DNA of 64,000 nucleotides from Novosphingobium sp. KA1 (GCF_017309955.1 NZ_CP021248.1:558001-622000), one strand, 5' to 3'. Shown: positions 47,348 to 57,231, counted from the stretch's first letter. The notes: a model not told the origin generated them from the letters alone. Made by a program: numbers and translations.

Positions 47348-48925
47348 TCAGGCGGATGCTAGCGAGGCGGACGTGATCGCCGTCTCCCGCAGCGCCTTCT
47401 TGTCGACCTTGCCGACGCTCGTCCTCGGCAGGACCTCACAGAAGTAGATCGCATCCGGAATGGCGTAGCGCGAAATCGCGCCCGTCTGCGCTCGCTCGGA
47501 TACCGCGTGCCGCAGCGATCCTTCCGTCACCGCCGGACCAGCGCCGCGGACGATGAAGGCGACCGGCCGCTCACCCCATCGGGCATCGGGAATTCCGACG
47601 ACGGCCGCCTCTGCCACACCGGCAGCTTCCATCAGGAGGGACTCCAGTTCCAGCGAGGACACCCATTCGCCGCCGGTCTTGATGACGTCCTTGAGCCGAT
47701 CGACGATCCGGACCGCGCCGTCCGCGTCGAGCTCAGCGATGTCGCCGGTGTGCAGGCGTCCGCCTTCCCACAACGCATCGGAGGCGTCCTGCAGCGAGTA
47801 GCCCTGGGTGAGCCAGGGCGCGCGGATCGTCAATTCGCCGCCACGGCTTTGGTCGACCGCGACCTCGACGAGCGGCAGTGGGAAGCCAGCGCGACAGCGG
47901 ACGCCGACAGCTTCGCCCGGCTTGCTGCGCGCCAGGGTCACGACGGGTCCGGTCTCGGACATGCCGTATCCGGAGAGTGCGATGACGCCGACACCCTCCG
48001 CCTCTTCCGCCAGCGCTTCGGGAAGCGCCGAGCCGCCGATCATCATCGTCCAGGGGGCCAAATCCAGGGCATTGGCCCGAGCAACATCGATGACCATCCG
48101 GAGGATCGTCGGAACGCAATGCGAGTAGGTCACGCGCTCATCGCGCTTCAAGGCTAGGATCGTGGCCGGGTCGTAGCGTCCGGGATACACCTGCTTCATT
48201 CCCAGCATCGTTGCGACATACGGCATGCCCCAGGCATGGACGTGGAACATGGGCGTGATCGGCATGTAGACATCGTTACGCGTGACGCCCTGTCCGATCG
48301 GCTGGTTTGCTATCGTCGCAGCCGCCGCCAGGGTATGCAGGACGAGCTGACGATGGGAGAAGAAGACCTGCTTTGGGTCGCCCGTCGTGCCGGTCGTATG
48401 GAACGTCGTGGCAATCGCGTTCTCATCGAAGTCTTCGAAGACGTAACCGGGATCGCCCGTTTCGATAAGAGCTTCAAAGCCGTCCGCGGCGCTGCCGCCA
48501 AAGGTAACGGAGCGCTCAATTTGCAGCCCGGGCAAAAGCACGTCGGCGAGGGGCTTGAAATCGTCATGGTAGAGCAGCGTAGACGCGCCACTCTGCCGAA
48601 GCGTGAAGCCGATCGCAGCTGGCGCGAGGCGAACGTTGACCGTTTGCAGGATCGCGCCAAGCATGGGGATCGCAAAGTAGCATTCGAGATAACGGTGGCT
48701 GTCCCAGTCCATGACTGCGACGGTATCACCGGCCTTGACGCCAAATTGTGAGAGGGCAGATGCAAGGCGGTGGATCCGCTCGATGAACGCAGCATAACCA
48801 AACCGCCGTCCGTCGCTGACGATCTCCTGACTCGTTGTCTCTGGTTTGGGAAGCAATCGACGAATGAGGAGGGGATAGCTGTACGCCTCTGCAGCGACAG
48901 TCTCGAGCAATCTCGGCTGTGTCAT
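47348..48925 (-). CDS. AMP-forming acyl-CoA synthetase
   Basis: A 525-residue ANL-superfamily ligase that activates a carboxylic acid to its CoA thioester. Motifs: P-loop-like TTGTTGDPKQVFFSH, ALSGYGMSETGPVV, HTGDIAELDADGAVRIVDR, and KTGGEWVSSLELE, with the C-terminal RTSVGKVDKKALRE lysine. ATG 48925 with AGGAGAG upstream. Twenty-four bases after the PQQ dehydrogenase gene; supplies the acyl-CoA dehydrogenase. Confidence 0.88.
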   Translation of the reverse strand: MTQPRLLETVAAEAYSYPLLIRRLLPKPETTSQEIVSDGRRFGYAAFIERIHRLASALSQFGVKAGDTVAVMDWDSHRYLECYFAIPMLGAILQTVNVRLAPAAIGFTLRQSGASTLLYHDDFKPLADVLLPGLQIERSVTFGGSAADGFEALIETGDPGYVFEDFDENAIATTFHTTGTTGDPKQVFFSHRQLVLHTLAAAATIANQPIGQGVTRNDVYMPITPMFHVHAWGMPYVATMLGMKQVYPGRYDPATILALKRDERVTYSHCVPTILRMVIDVARANALDLAPWTMMIGGSALPEALAEEAEGVGVIALSGYGMSETGPVVTLARSKPGEAVGVRCRAGFPLPLVEVAVDQSRGGELTIRAPWLTQGYSLQDASDALWEGGRLHTGDIAELDADGAVRIVDRLKDVIKTGGEWVSSLELESLLMEAAGVAEAAVVGIPDARWGERPVAFIVRGAGPAVTEGSLRHAVSERAQTGAISRYAIPDAIYFCEVLPRTSVGKVDKKALRETAITSASLASA

Positions 48926-48949
48926 AAACTCTCCTAAGTGGTACGCTTT

Positions 48950-51250
48950 TTATTTGGATTGGGGGATGCTGAACGCGATGACGTAGTCGCCGACGTCCTT
49001 CGAATGAGCAGCTCCGCCCACCGACACCAGTACGTATTGGCGTCCGGTCTTGGGCGAGATGTAGGTCATCGGCGTCGCACTTGAGCCGACCGGCAGTCGG
49101 TAGCGCCACACCTCTTTGCCGTCCGAGGTGTCGTAAGCGCGCAGGTAGTAATCCTGCGACCCCGCGAAGAAGAGCAGCCCCCCGGCGGTCACACTGGTGC
49201 CGGCATAGGTCGGCATGCCGATTGGCATAGGCAGATGCGACTTGATCCCCAGCGGCCCCAATTCCTCGGCAGTGCCGGCCGGCACCTGCCATGCGATCTT
49301 GCGGGTGTTGAGGTCGACCGCGGTGATTGTTCCGAACGGCGGGCGCGAACATGGAACACCGAGCTTCGTCATCCACATCTGGATGTTGACGCCATAAGGC
49401 GTGCCGAGCTGCGGCGATGGGCCGTGGCCGGTACCATCCGGATGGTTTTTCTTGGCGAATTCGGTGAATTCCGGACGGGTCATCAGGCGGACCGTCATCG
49501 GCACGCGTACGTCGTTCATGAACACCCGGTTGTTGGGGACGTCGACGGACATGCTGCCCCAGTTCAGGCCGCCGAGATTGCTCGGATGCTCGATGGACTG
49601 GGCCATGCCCGGAGGCGTGAAATCACCGCTGTAGCGCGACTGGCGGAAGGAGATGCGGCAGGCGAGCTGGTCGAACATGGTCATGCCCCACATGCGACGC
49701 TCGTTCAGCGTCTCCGCAATAACCGGCATGTCGACAGAATAGGGCTGGGTCGGCGACATCCGCTCACCCGGCATGCTGCCCGCCGACGACACGGGCTTTT
49801 CGACCACGCGGCTCAGCGGCTGCCCGGTCGCCCGGTTCAGCAGAAACAGCTGGCCGCGTTTCGTGGACAACAGAAGTGCCGGGATATTGCCGCGTAGATT
49901 GACGAGGGCAGGCTGTGCGGGAAGATCGTAGTCCCACAGGTCGTGATGCACCGTCTGGAACTTCCAGCGCTCGCGGCCGGAGGTCACGTCGAGCGCGACA
50001 AGTGTCGAATTGTACCGGTCCGCCCACGGCTTGCGCTGGACGCCGTAATAGTCGGGCGTGGCGTTGCCGAGCGGCACGTAGATCAGGCCGAGCTTGTCGT
50101 CATAGGCCGCAGTGGTCCACATGTTCGGCGTACCGCGCGTGTAGGTCTGGCCGGGGGGCGGCTCACGCGTGATTGCCGGATTGCCCAGGTCCCAGGCCCA
50201 GACGAGCTTGCCGGTTATCACGTCGAAGCCGCGGATCACGCCCGACGGTTCGCCGGTCTGCTCGTTGTCGACCACCCAGCCACCGATCACGATGATGTTG
50301 CGCGCGACGAGCGGAGCGGAGGTCTGGAAGTAGAAGCCGGGCTTTACCGGCCCCATGCCTTCGGCGAGCGACACGGTGCCGTCATTGCCGAAGCCCGGGC
50401 ATAGCTTGCCCGTCCTGGCGTCGAGCGCCATCAATCGCGCGTCGATGGTGGTGGCGATGAGACGCTGCTGGCATTCGCCTGACGCTGTCGTCGACTGATA
50501 ATAGCCGAGCGAACGACACCGCTGCCAGAAGGGCGCCTTGGCGTGAGGATCGAAGCGCCAGCGCGTGGCACCCGTATCGGGATCAAGCGCGAGGATGACG
50601 TTGTTGCGGGTGCAGCTGTAGAGGGTATCGCCGATCTGGAGAGGCGTGTTCTGGTCGATGCCAGGGCCCATGTCGCCGGTCCGGATCGTCCAGGCTGGCT
50701 TCAGCGTGGCGACATTGTCGCGATTGATCTTGTTGTAGGTGGCGTATCGAAGCCCAGCGGTGCTTGCGCCGTACGACGTCCAGTCCTGCGGTGCATTGTC
50801 CCCTGCGCCAGGAGAATAGTCCGCCGCTGCAACCGCGGATACGGTGGGATGCGGCACGAACGCCAACCCAAACATGGCGGCGAACGCGATCGCGCAGGCC
50901 GCAGCACCGAGCCGGAAGCCGCGACGGGCGTTGCCTGAGACGATCGATGGGAACAGTCCTAAGCCTAGTCCTACCAGCGCAATCGGTGCGAGGAGACGGG
51001 GAAATAGGTCCCAGAAGCGCAGCCCCGCCTCGAATAGTGACCAGATCACCGTGCCGGCCAATGCGAAGACAAGCACCCAGTTCGCCTGGCGGTGGTTCCG
51101 CAAGGCCAAGACGGCTGCAAGGGCGAGTGTAGCGCCGAAGATGGCGTAATATGGTGTTCCGCCCAGCGCCGCCAGCCACAGACCACCCGCCGTCAGAGCG
51201 GCGCCGATGATCAACAGAACGACTGCGTAGAGTCTCGCGATCTTCGACAT
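48950..51250 (-). CDS. membrane PQQ-dependent dehydrogenase (glucose/quinate/shikimate family)
   Basis: A 766-residue protein. The N-terminus has about five membrane segments (residues 1-140), then a periplasmic PQQ eight-bladed propeller (NAPQDWTSYGASTAGLRYAT, ALDPDTGATRWRFDPHAKAP, and later AYDTSDGKEVWRYRLPVG). This is the layout of quinoprotein dehydrogenases such as glucose and quinate dehydrogenase, which oxidise polyols or sugar acids and feed ubiquinone. No PQQ biosynthesis genes are in the window. First enzyme gene of the leftward operon. Confidence 0.88.
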   Translation of the reverse strand: MSKIARLYAVVLLIIGAALTAGGLWLAALGGTPYYAIFGATLALAAVLALRNHRQANWVLVFALAGTVIWSLFEAGLRFWDLFPRLLAPIALVGLGLGLFPSIVSGNARRGFRLGAAACAIAFAAMFGLAFVPHPTVSAVAAADYSPGAGDNAPQDWTSYGASTAGLRYATYNKINRDNVATLKPAWTIRTGDMGPGIDQNTPLQIGDTLYSCTRNNVILALDPDTGATRWRFDPHAKAPFWQRCRSLGYYQSTTASGECQQRLIATTIDARLMALDARTGKLCPGFGNDGTVSLAEGMGPVKPGFYFQTSAPLVARNIIVIGGWVVDNEQTGEPSGVIRGFDVITGKLVWAWDLGNPAITREPPPGQTYTRGTPNMWTTAAYDDKLGLIYVPLGNATPDYYGVQRKPWADRYNSTLVALDVTSGRERWKFQTVHHDLWDYDLPAQPALVNLRGNIPALLLSTKRGQLFLLNRATGQPLSRVVEKPVSSAGSMPGERMSPTQPYSVDMPVIAETLNERRMWGMTMFDQLACRISFRQSRYSGDFTPPGMAQSIEHPSNLGGLNWGSMSVDVPNNRVFMNDVRVPMTVRLMTRPEFTEFAKKNHPDGTGHGPSPQLGTPYGVNIQMWMTKLGVPCSRPPFGTITAVDLNTRKIAWQVPAGTAEELGPLGIKSHLPMPIGMPTYAGTSVTAGGLLFFAGSQDYYLRAYDTSDGKEVWRYRLPVGSSATPMTYISPKTGRQYVLVSVGGAAHSKDVGDYVIAFSIPQSK

Positions 51251-51319
51251 TGGGGACTCCGATCCAAGAAATGTTAGTGGGGTAGGGTGCCTCTCTCGGG
51301 CAGTTGATTCGCGGTTCGG

Positions 51320-51946
51320 CTATCCGGTTGTTGATGCAGCGACGCGCGCCGCACGCTGTGCCGCGAGGTTTTCGGCGACCCGCTGCCGCGTGAAGACCGG
51401 CGGAAGATCAAGCGCCTGCAAAAGACCGGAGCCGATGAGGGATGCACTCAGGGCCGGCGTGACGATGCTCTCGATAATGATCGGAAGCTCGGCTTCGGTG
51501 AAGGCGGACCCATCCCTGCGGTCAGTCGCAATGTCGTGCGATAGACGGGCGAACCGTTCGAACAACGGTTGGAGTAGGGGGCTCTGCACCGCCGACAGCC
51601 ACCCGATGAGCTTGCCGACCCCCGTCGTTTCGAAGCTGTCGAACACAAGGTCGACGAGATCCGCTTCACTGATCTGTCCCGCCTTCAAGGCCCAAGTGCC
51701 TGCTCGAACCTTGGTCAAAAGCTGCTCGATCAGTCCGTCGGCGACTGCCGCCTGCAGATTGGCGGCGGTGCCAAAATGGTGGGTGATGCTGCCGTGCGTC
51801 ATTCCCAGCGCCGCGGCGACCGACTGAAGGGTGATCGCGCCAGGTCCATCAGCCACGAGGATCCCGCGCGCGGCACTGATCGCCTCCTCGCGCAGTTCGT
51901 CCGGCTGGCGGCGACGTCGACGGGCAGGGATCATCGCTATTGTCAT
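51320..51946 (-). CDS. TetR/AcrR family regulator
   Basis: About 208 residues from ATG 51946; ATG 51934 is also possible. HTH region AITLQSVAAALGMTHGSITHHFG (about residues 42-64), followed by a ligand-binding domain of variable sequence. Located between the divergent PQQ-dehydrogenase operon and efflux operon and followed at 70 bases by the former. Likely represses one or both units in response to the shared substrate. Confidence 0.85.
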   Translation of the reverse strand: MTIAMIPARRRRRQPDELREEAISAARGILVADGPGAITLQSVAAALGMTHGSITHHFGTAANLQAAVADGLIEQLLTKVRAGTWALKAGQISEADLVDLVFDSFETTGVGKLIGWLSAVQSPLLQPLFERFARLSHDIATDRRDGSAFTEAELPIIIESIVTPALSASLIGSGLLQALDLPPVFTRQRVAENLAAQRAARVAASTTG

Positions 51947-51956
51947 CGGTGACAAT
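51939..51956. promoter_or_regulatory. palindromic operator candidate for the TetR regulator
   Basis: ATTGTCA-TCGG-TGACAAT, a perfect 7-bp inverted repeat with a 4-base centre, lies in the divergent control region and touches the regulator's start. Typical size and position for a TetR-family operator. Binding is inferred. Confidence 0.6.
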
Positions 51957-52005
51957 ATCTGCGAATGATTGATTGCTGTCAATTTATTCCATGAGGACGG
52001 ATCAG

Positions 52006-52422
52006 ATGCCCGGAGGCGGCGAGCGTCATTTCAGCGCATTCGAGGTGACCGCCTCGGACATCGATCACATGGGGCATGTGAACAACACGGTCTATCTACG
52101 GTGGATTCAGGACGCGGTGACCGCGTTTTGGGAGCAGCACGCACCGGGGGAGGCCGTGCGTTCGATCGCATGGGTCGCGCTCAAACACGAGATCAGCTAT
52201 CGCAGCCCTGCGTTTCTTGACGAGCGTGTCGATGTCCAGATGCTCATCGACCGGTACGTGGGGGCCAGAGCCTATTTTGACGCTACCATAAGGCGAGGAG
52301 AGACGGTGCTCGCCGAGGTGAAAAGCGTCTGGTGCAGCGTCGATGTCTCGTCGCTTCGTCCGGTCCGGCTTGCCCGGGAAATCCGCGCTTCAATCCTTGG
52401 CGGCTCGAAGGCGACGGCATGA
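52006..52422 (+). CDS. acyl-CoA thioesterase (4HBT hotdog family)
   Basis: About 138 residues from ATG 52006 (GAGGA upstream); ATG 51991 is an alternative. The hotdog signature is MGHVNNTVYLRWIQDAVTAF with the active-site region and later LKHEISYRSPAFLDERVDV. Such enzymes hydrolyse acyl- or aroyl-CoA. Its stop overlaps the TolC gene by ATGA, so it heads the efflux operon; release of a toxic acyl product for export is a possible link (inference). Confidence 0.75.
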   Translation: MPGGGERHFSAFEVTASDIDHMGHVNNTVYLRWIQDAVTAFWEQHAPGEAVRSIAWVALKHEISYRSPAFLDERVDVQMLIDRYVGARAYFDATIRRGETVLAEVKSVWCSVDVSSLRPVRLAREIRASILGGSKATA

Positions 52423-53918
52423 CAAGTCCACTCGCCTGGCACGCGGTCACGATGGCCGCTCTTGTCTGCTCCTCCGGTGCCGCGATTGGCCAAAGCATTA
52501 ACGATCGACAATCGCAGCCATTGAGCTTCGATGCGGCTCTCGCGCGGATCGACGATGCCTCGCCCGGCCTTTCCGGCGAGGACCATGCCGTCCGTGCAAG
52601 CGAACTGATCGCCGGGGCTACCCGTAGCTTGCGCCGTCCGGTCGTCAGCGCTTCGGCCAGCGTCATCGAGTATCAAAAGACGTTGTCCGTCGACCTCACT
52701 GGGCCGAAGGATAATGCGGCAAATGCCACAACCGACTTCCTATCGCAGCTGCCCGGCCAGTTTCCGGTCGGCTTGCAGCAGATCGTCGGGCAGGTCACAC
52801 AGCGCGTCGGCGCCGCGCTGCCGACGATCTTCGGGGCAATCCCGGACACGCTGCAATATCAGACGCGTGATACGGTGTTTCGGCCCGCGGTCACCGCGGC
52901 CATGCCCCTTTACACGGGCGGAGCGATCCCGGCGATCCAGGCAGGCGCGGACGCCGCGGTCGATGTGGCGCGCGCCAGGCAGGCCGGTGGGCGCGACGTG
53001 TCCCGTGTCAGCCTTGTTCGAGGCTATTTCGGACAGCAGGTCGCTGCACAATTGACGCACTCCACGCGCGAGACGCTCGAGGGGTTCGACCGCCATCTGG
53101 CCGATGCGAAGAAGCTCGAGCAGAACGGGGTCATCCCCCATGCCCGCGTCCTCCAGGTCCAGGTCGCCCGCGATGCCGCGGAGCGCGCCTATGCGCGCGC
53201 GCAGCTAGAGGAAGCGACGGCCGCCGATGCGCTGGCGCGATTGCTGAATCAGCCGGGGGGCGTGAATGCGCTGACGCCTCTATTCGTCAATTCGGCGCCA
53301 CTGCCGCCGGTCAGCGTGTTCATCGACGGCATCGATGCGACACCGCGAGCACGCGGCGCCGACGCTGCCCGCGACATCGCCCGTGCGGGCGTGGGCCTCG
53401 CGAAATCCCGTTACCGCCCCCAGGCTTTTGCGTTCGGCAGCTACAACGCCAACCGCAATAATGCGCTGCCGACCGAACCCGATTGGGTGGCCGGTATTAG
53501 TCTGCGATACACCCTGCTGTCGAATTTCGATCGTAAAAAGTCGCTCGATGCGGCGCGCGAGCAGGAGCGCGCAGCCGCCGATGCCGCAGCGCAGGCTCGC
53601 AAGGACGTGGCCAACGAAATCGTCCGTGCCTGGAATCTGGTCGAAACGGCCCGGCGGTCTTTCCTGCTGCTCGACAGCAACCTTGCCGCAGCGCGGGAAA
53701 ACCTGCGGGTCCAACGGGTTTCATTCTTCGAAGGCGAAGCCCCATCCTCGGCGCTCGTCGATGCCGAGGCGACGCTGGCCTCGACGCAGACCCAACGCAT
53801 CACGGCAGCCTACGAATACGACCTCGCACTCGCGGGCTTGCTCGCGACGAGCCACCGGGTTGACGATTTCACCACCTATTTGGCGCGCGCCGATCGACGT
53901 TTGGGGAATGAGAAGTGA
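52419..53918 (+). CDS. TolC-family outer membrane efflux protein
   Basis: A 499-residue outer-membrane factor. Signal sequence at the N-terminus (MTSPLAWHAVTMAALVCSSG), then two TolC repeats rich in long Ala/Gln helices (KKLEQNGVIPHARVLQVQVA, RAQLEEATAADALARLLNQP; ESL-type RVQRVSFFEGEAPSSALVDA). Should form the trimeric channel across the outer membrane. Overlaps the thioesterase (ATGA) and the adaptor gene (GTGA). Confidence 0.85.
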   Translation: MTSPLAWHAVTMAALVCSSGAAIGQSINDRQSQPLSFDAALARIDDASPGLSGEDHAVRASELIAGATRSLRRPVVSASASVIEYQKTLSVDLTGPKDNAANATTDFLSQLPGQFPVGLQQIVGQVTQRVGAALPTIFGAIPDTLQYQTRDTVFRPAVTAAMPLYTGGAIPAIQAGADAAVDVARARQAGGRDVSRVSLVRGYFGQQVAAQLTHSTRETLEGFDRHLADAKKLEQNGVIPHARVLQVQVARDAAERAYARAQLEEATAADALARLLNQPGGVNALTPLFVNSAPLPPVSVFIDGIDATPRARGADAARDIARAGVGLAKSRYRPQAFAFGSYNANRNNALPTEPDWVAGISLRYTLLSNFDRKKSLDAAREQERAAADAAAQARKDVANEIVRAWNLVETARRSFLLLDSNLAAARENLRVQRVSFFEGEAPSSALVDAEATLASTQTQRITAAYEYDLALAGLLATSHRVDDFTTYLARADRRLGNEK

Positions 53919-54919
53919 ACGAGGAAACGACCGCTTCACCAAAACGTAGCAGGCGGCCGATCGCGATCACCGCCGGGTTGATCGTCGTGATCGTCGTCGT
54001 GTTGGGTCTGTGGCTGGCGAGCCGGCCGGCGCCGGAGCAATTGCAGGGCATGGTCGATGCCGACGAGGTCAATGTTGGAACCAAGGCGCTTGCCCGCGTC
54101 GAGCATCTGATCGCGGAAGAGGGGCAGCGCGTTCAACCCGGCACGCTGCTGGCGACGCTGTCGAGCCCCGAGATCACCGGTGGGCAGGCGCAGGCGCAAG
54201 GTGCGCTCGATGCAGCACGCGCGGTTGCGTCGGAAACGAACGAGGGCGCGAGGTCGGAAGACATCGCAACCCTGCGCTCGACATGGCAGGCAGCCCAGGC
54301 GGCAGCGGATCTGGCGGCGGTCACGAGCCGCCGCACAGCCAATCTTTACGCGCAAGGGGTGGTGGCGGCCCAGCGCCGGGATGAAGCAGCGGCAGCGCGC
54401 GACAGCAGCGCCCGCAACGCCGAAGCCGCGCGTCAGCAATATCTGAAGGCGCTGGCAGGAGCGCGTCCGCAGAACAAACAGGCGGCGAACGCCCAAGTGC
54501 GTATCGCCGAAGCCGCACTGCGCACCGCGAACGCCTTAGGGCGCGAAACACAATTGTTCTCGCCGATTGCTGGTGAAGTTGCCCGCAAGCTCGTGCAGCC
54601 AGGCGAAGTCGTCAGCCCCGTCATCCCCGCCTATCAGGTCATCGACATCGATCACCCCTGGGTCGCGTTGAACCTGCGGGAGGACCGTTATCATGGTCTC
54701 GGGATCGGCTCGGTGCTGCACGGTCACATACCCGCGCTGCAGCGCGATGCCGACTTCAAGGTCTATTTGGTTGCGCCGCGCGGCGACTTCGCCACCTGGC
54801 GCGCCACGCGCGAAGCATCGGGCTATGACGTGCGAACCTTCGAGATCCGGCTGCATCCGGTCAGCTCGATCGAAAAGCTGCGCCCGGGAATGAGCGTCCT
54901 GTTCGACTGGCCACAATGA
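53915..54919 (+). CDS. HlyD/RND-type periplasmic adaptor
   Basis: A 334-residue membrane-fusion protein. One N-terminal membrane anchor (ITAGLIVVIVVVLGLWLASR), a biotinyl-lipoyl half (NVGTKALARVEHLIAEEGQR), a helical hairpin rich in Ala/Gln, then a beta-barrel region (FSPIAGEVARKLVQPGEVVS). Connects the ABC-2 permeases to the TolC channel. Start overlaps the TolC stop (GTGA); stop overlaps the next gene (ATGA). Confidence 0.88.
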   Translation: MNEETTASPKRSRRPIAITAGLIVVIVVVLGLWLASRPAPEQLQGMVDADEVNVGTKALARVEHLIAEEGQRVQPGTLLATLSSPEITGGQAQAQGALDAARAVASETNEGARSEDIATLRSTWQAAQAAADLAAVTSRRTANLYAQGVVAAQRRDEAAAARDSSARNAEAARQQYLKALAGARPQNKQAANAQVRIAEAALRTANALGRETQLFSPIAGEVARKLVQPGEVVSPVIPAYQVIDIDHPWVALNLREDRYHGLGIGSVLHGHIPALQRDADFKVYLVAPRGDFATWRATREASGYDVRTFEIRLHPVSSIEKLRPGMSVLFDWPQ

Positions 54920-56049
54920 GCGCCTTTCGCCGGGCTTGGACGCGCGAGGTGCATTATCTACGTCACGATCGCTGGGATCTTGCAGGCATCACATTGCTTC
55001 CCGGATTCCTCATCTTCATCGTTGCTGCCCTGTTTTGGCAGGGGCCGCTGCGCCAAGTGCCGCTGGGGATCGTGGATGGTGACGGAAGTACCGCCAGCCG
55101 AGCGGTCGTCCGCGCGCTCGATGCCTCGCCACTCATTCGGTTCGGAGGCTATTATCCGGGCGAGGTCGAGGCCGTGCGTGCAGTCCGCTCCGGCAAGATC
55201 CTGGGGTTTGCGCATATCCCGGCGGGACTCGGCGAAAGCGTGGCCCGGCACCGGGAGCCGGTCGTTCGCATCCTCTACAACGGAAGCTTCCTGACCGCCG
55301 GGGGTCAGGTCGCCCGTGCGGCTGAGGAGGCCGTGACCGAAGCGCTCCCGGAGATCGCGGCCAATCAGCTGCCCAATCATGCGGTACCGAGGAGCCGCGT
55401 CCGGCGTCTCGCCGTCGAGGCGACACCGCTGGGCAATGCGCCATCGAGCTTCGAATGGTTCCTGGGGCTGCTGATCTTCCCGGCGGTTCTGCATCTGATC
55501 GCGGCCTGCGTTTGCGCCATGGCGATCGGCCGCGAACTTAAGGGCAAGTCTTTGTCTGAGTGGGCGAGGGCAAGCGGCGGGGTGGCTCCAGCGATGGCCG
55601 GCAAGATGCTGCCTTACGTCCTCGCCATCAGCGGTTGGGGACTCGTCTGGCTCCTCTACCTGACCCTTGCGCGCGGTTGGCGTATCGAGGGAAGTATCGT
55701 TTTGATCGCCTCCGGTCAGACGCTGTTCTACGCTGCGACGGCTGCCGTCGCGGCGCTCCTCGTGGCGGTGACGCGCGAGACGGCCACGGCGCTGTCGGCC
55801 AGCGCCGTCTATGCCGGATCGGCCCTGGCTTATTCAGGTGCAACGCTGCCGCTGAACGGCGGGAACGCATTCGCCCGCACCTGGAGCAACGTGCTGCCGC
55901 TCACCCATTATATCGCGCTTCAGATGGGGCAGGTCAGTGGTCAGGCGATTACCGCAGCCGTCGCGCCGATGGCCTCGCTGATGGCCTACATCGTCATCGC
56001 GGGCGGCGGGGCATTGGCCTTCATCATGGCAAAGGCACGGCGGGCATGA
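54916..56049 (+). CDS. ABC-2 type permease, first subunit
   Basis: A 377-residue ABC-2 membrane protein: one N-terminal membrane helix (LLPGFLIFIVAALFWQG), a large periplasmic domain (VPLGIVDGDGSTASRAVVRA), and five or so C-terminal helices. Resembles YbhR/YhhJ-like export permeases. Overlaps the adaptor and the second permease gene by ATGA. No ATP-binding subunit accompanies it. Confidence 0.82.
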   Translation: MSAFRRAWTREVHYLRHDRWDLAGITLLPGFLIFIVAALFWQGPLRQVPLGIVDGDGSTASRAVVRALDASPLIRFGGYYPGEVEAVRAVRSGKILGFAHIPAGLGESVARHREPVVRILYNGSFLTAGGQVARAAEEAVTEALPEIAANQLPNHAVPRSRVRRLAVEATPLGNAPSSFEWFLGLLIFPAVLHLIAACVCAMAIGRELKGKSLSEWARASGGVAPAMAGKMLPYVLAISGWGLVWLLYLTLARGWRIEGSIVLIASGQTLFYAATAAVAALLVAVTRETATALSASAVYAGSALAYSGATLPLNGGNAFARTWSNVLPLTHYIALQMGQVSGQAITAAVAPMASLMAYIVIAGGGALAFIMAKARRA

Positions 56050-57164
56050 CCTTCGATAGGGCCTTCCTCTCGACGTGGCACACCATCCTCACGTCGAAGA
56101 CGCTGCTTAGCACGATGCTGCTCGCGGTCGTCCTTTATTCCTTTTATTACCCCGCGCCTTATTCCCATGAGGCGCCGAGGAAGCTGCCCGTGGTCGTGGT
56201 CGATCAGGATGACAGCGCACTCAGCCGATCAATGATCCTAGACCTGGACGCCACTCGTTCCATCGGTGTCGTGAACGTCGTCGGGAACCTCGCTATTGCC
56301 AGGTCGGACATGCGCGAGGGCAAGGCCGATGGGGTCATCCTGATCTCCGACGGCCTGGAGCGCCAGCTGCGTGCGGGAACGCCCGGCTCCGGGATCGCCG
56401 TTTGGGTCAATGCGACCTATCTGCTGCGCGCGAGCACGATCGGTGAGGCGGTGACGGCGGTCATACAGAATATCGCGAAGACCCGTTTGCTGCCGGGCGG
56501 GCAGGTCAGTCGCGGCGGTCCGCCGGTCACGGTCGTCAAAGAACCGCTATTCAATCGAACGGGAGGCTACAAAGGCTACGTCTTTCCATCCGTAGCGGTT
56601 ATCATCATCCAGCAAACGCTCCTCTTCGGTGTCGCGACCTTCATGGGTGCGCGTCGCCGAACGGGAACGTGGCGGATGGGGGCGGCGGAGTTCGGCGGTA
56701 CCCTGGTGGCCTTCTCGTCGGTCGGCATTCTGGGATGCTATTTTTTGTTCGGCCTGATCTTCTGGCTCCAAGGGGTTCCTGTCGATGGCAACGTCCTCGG
56801 CATGGTCGGGGTCGTGCCGATCTTCGCCGCAGCGGTCGCTGCGCTGGGAATGTTGGTGGGCAGTGTATTCGATCGGGGAGAGCGGGCGACCTACATGCTC
56901 GGTCCAACGTCAGTACCCTTCTTCTTCCTCACCGGCGCGACCTATCCGCTCGATCAGATGCCGCGCTTCGTATCGGCATTTTCCCACCTGATACCCTCGA
57001 CATCGGGGGTGCATACCTTCGTCCCTCTTAATCAAATGCGTGCCACACTCGGCGACGTCGCTTCGCCGCTGTTGATGCTGGTGACGCTGGCCATCGGCTA
57101 TTCCGCGCTCGCGTATCTCCGCATCGTCGTCTTCGCGCCGCGCTCGGTAAGAGTGCACGCCTGA
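56046..57164 (+). CDS. ABC-2 type permease, second subunit
   Basis: A 372-residue protein with the same layout: N-terminal helix (LLSTMLLAVVLYSFYYPAPY), periplasmic domain (LPVVVVDQDDSALSRSMILD) and C-terminal membrane domain ending LALSARF-like (GYSALAYLRIVVFAPRSVRV). Pairs with the first subunit. The operon ends here without an ATPase gene, so an ATPase must be encoded elsewhere or the pump works in an unusual way. Confidence 0.82.
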   Translation: MTFDRAFLSTWHTILTSKTLLSTMLLAVVLYSFYYPAPYSHEAPRKLPVVVVDQDDSALSRSMILDLDATRSIGVVNVVGNLAIARSDMREGKADGVILISDGLERQLRAGTPGSGIAVWVNATYLLRASTIGEAVTAVIQNIAKTRLLPGGQVSRGGPPVTVVKEPLFNRTGGYKGYVFPSVAVIIIQQTLLFGVATFMGARRRTGTWRMGAAEFGGTLVAFSSVGILGCYFLFGLIFWLQGVPVDGNVLGMVGVVPIFAAAVAALGMLVGSVFDRGERATYMLGPTSVPFFFLTGATYPLDQMPRFVSAFSHLIPSTSGVHTFVPLNQMRATLGDVASPLLMLVTLAIGYSALAYLRIVVFAPRSVRVHA

Positions 57165-57231
57165 CAAAACGCAAGGCAGACATTCTAAAGAACCGGCGCT
57201 GCGGCGCCAGGACCTACACGAGGAGCGATGC

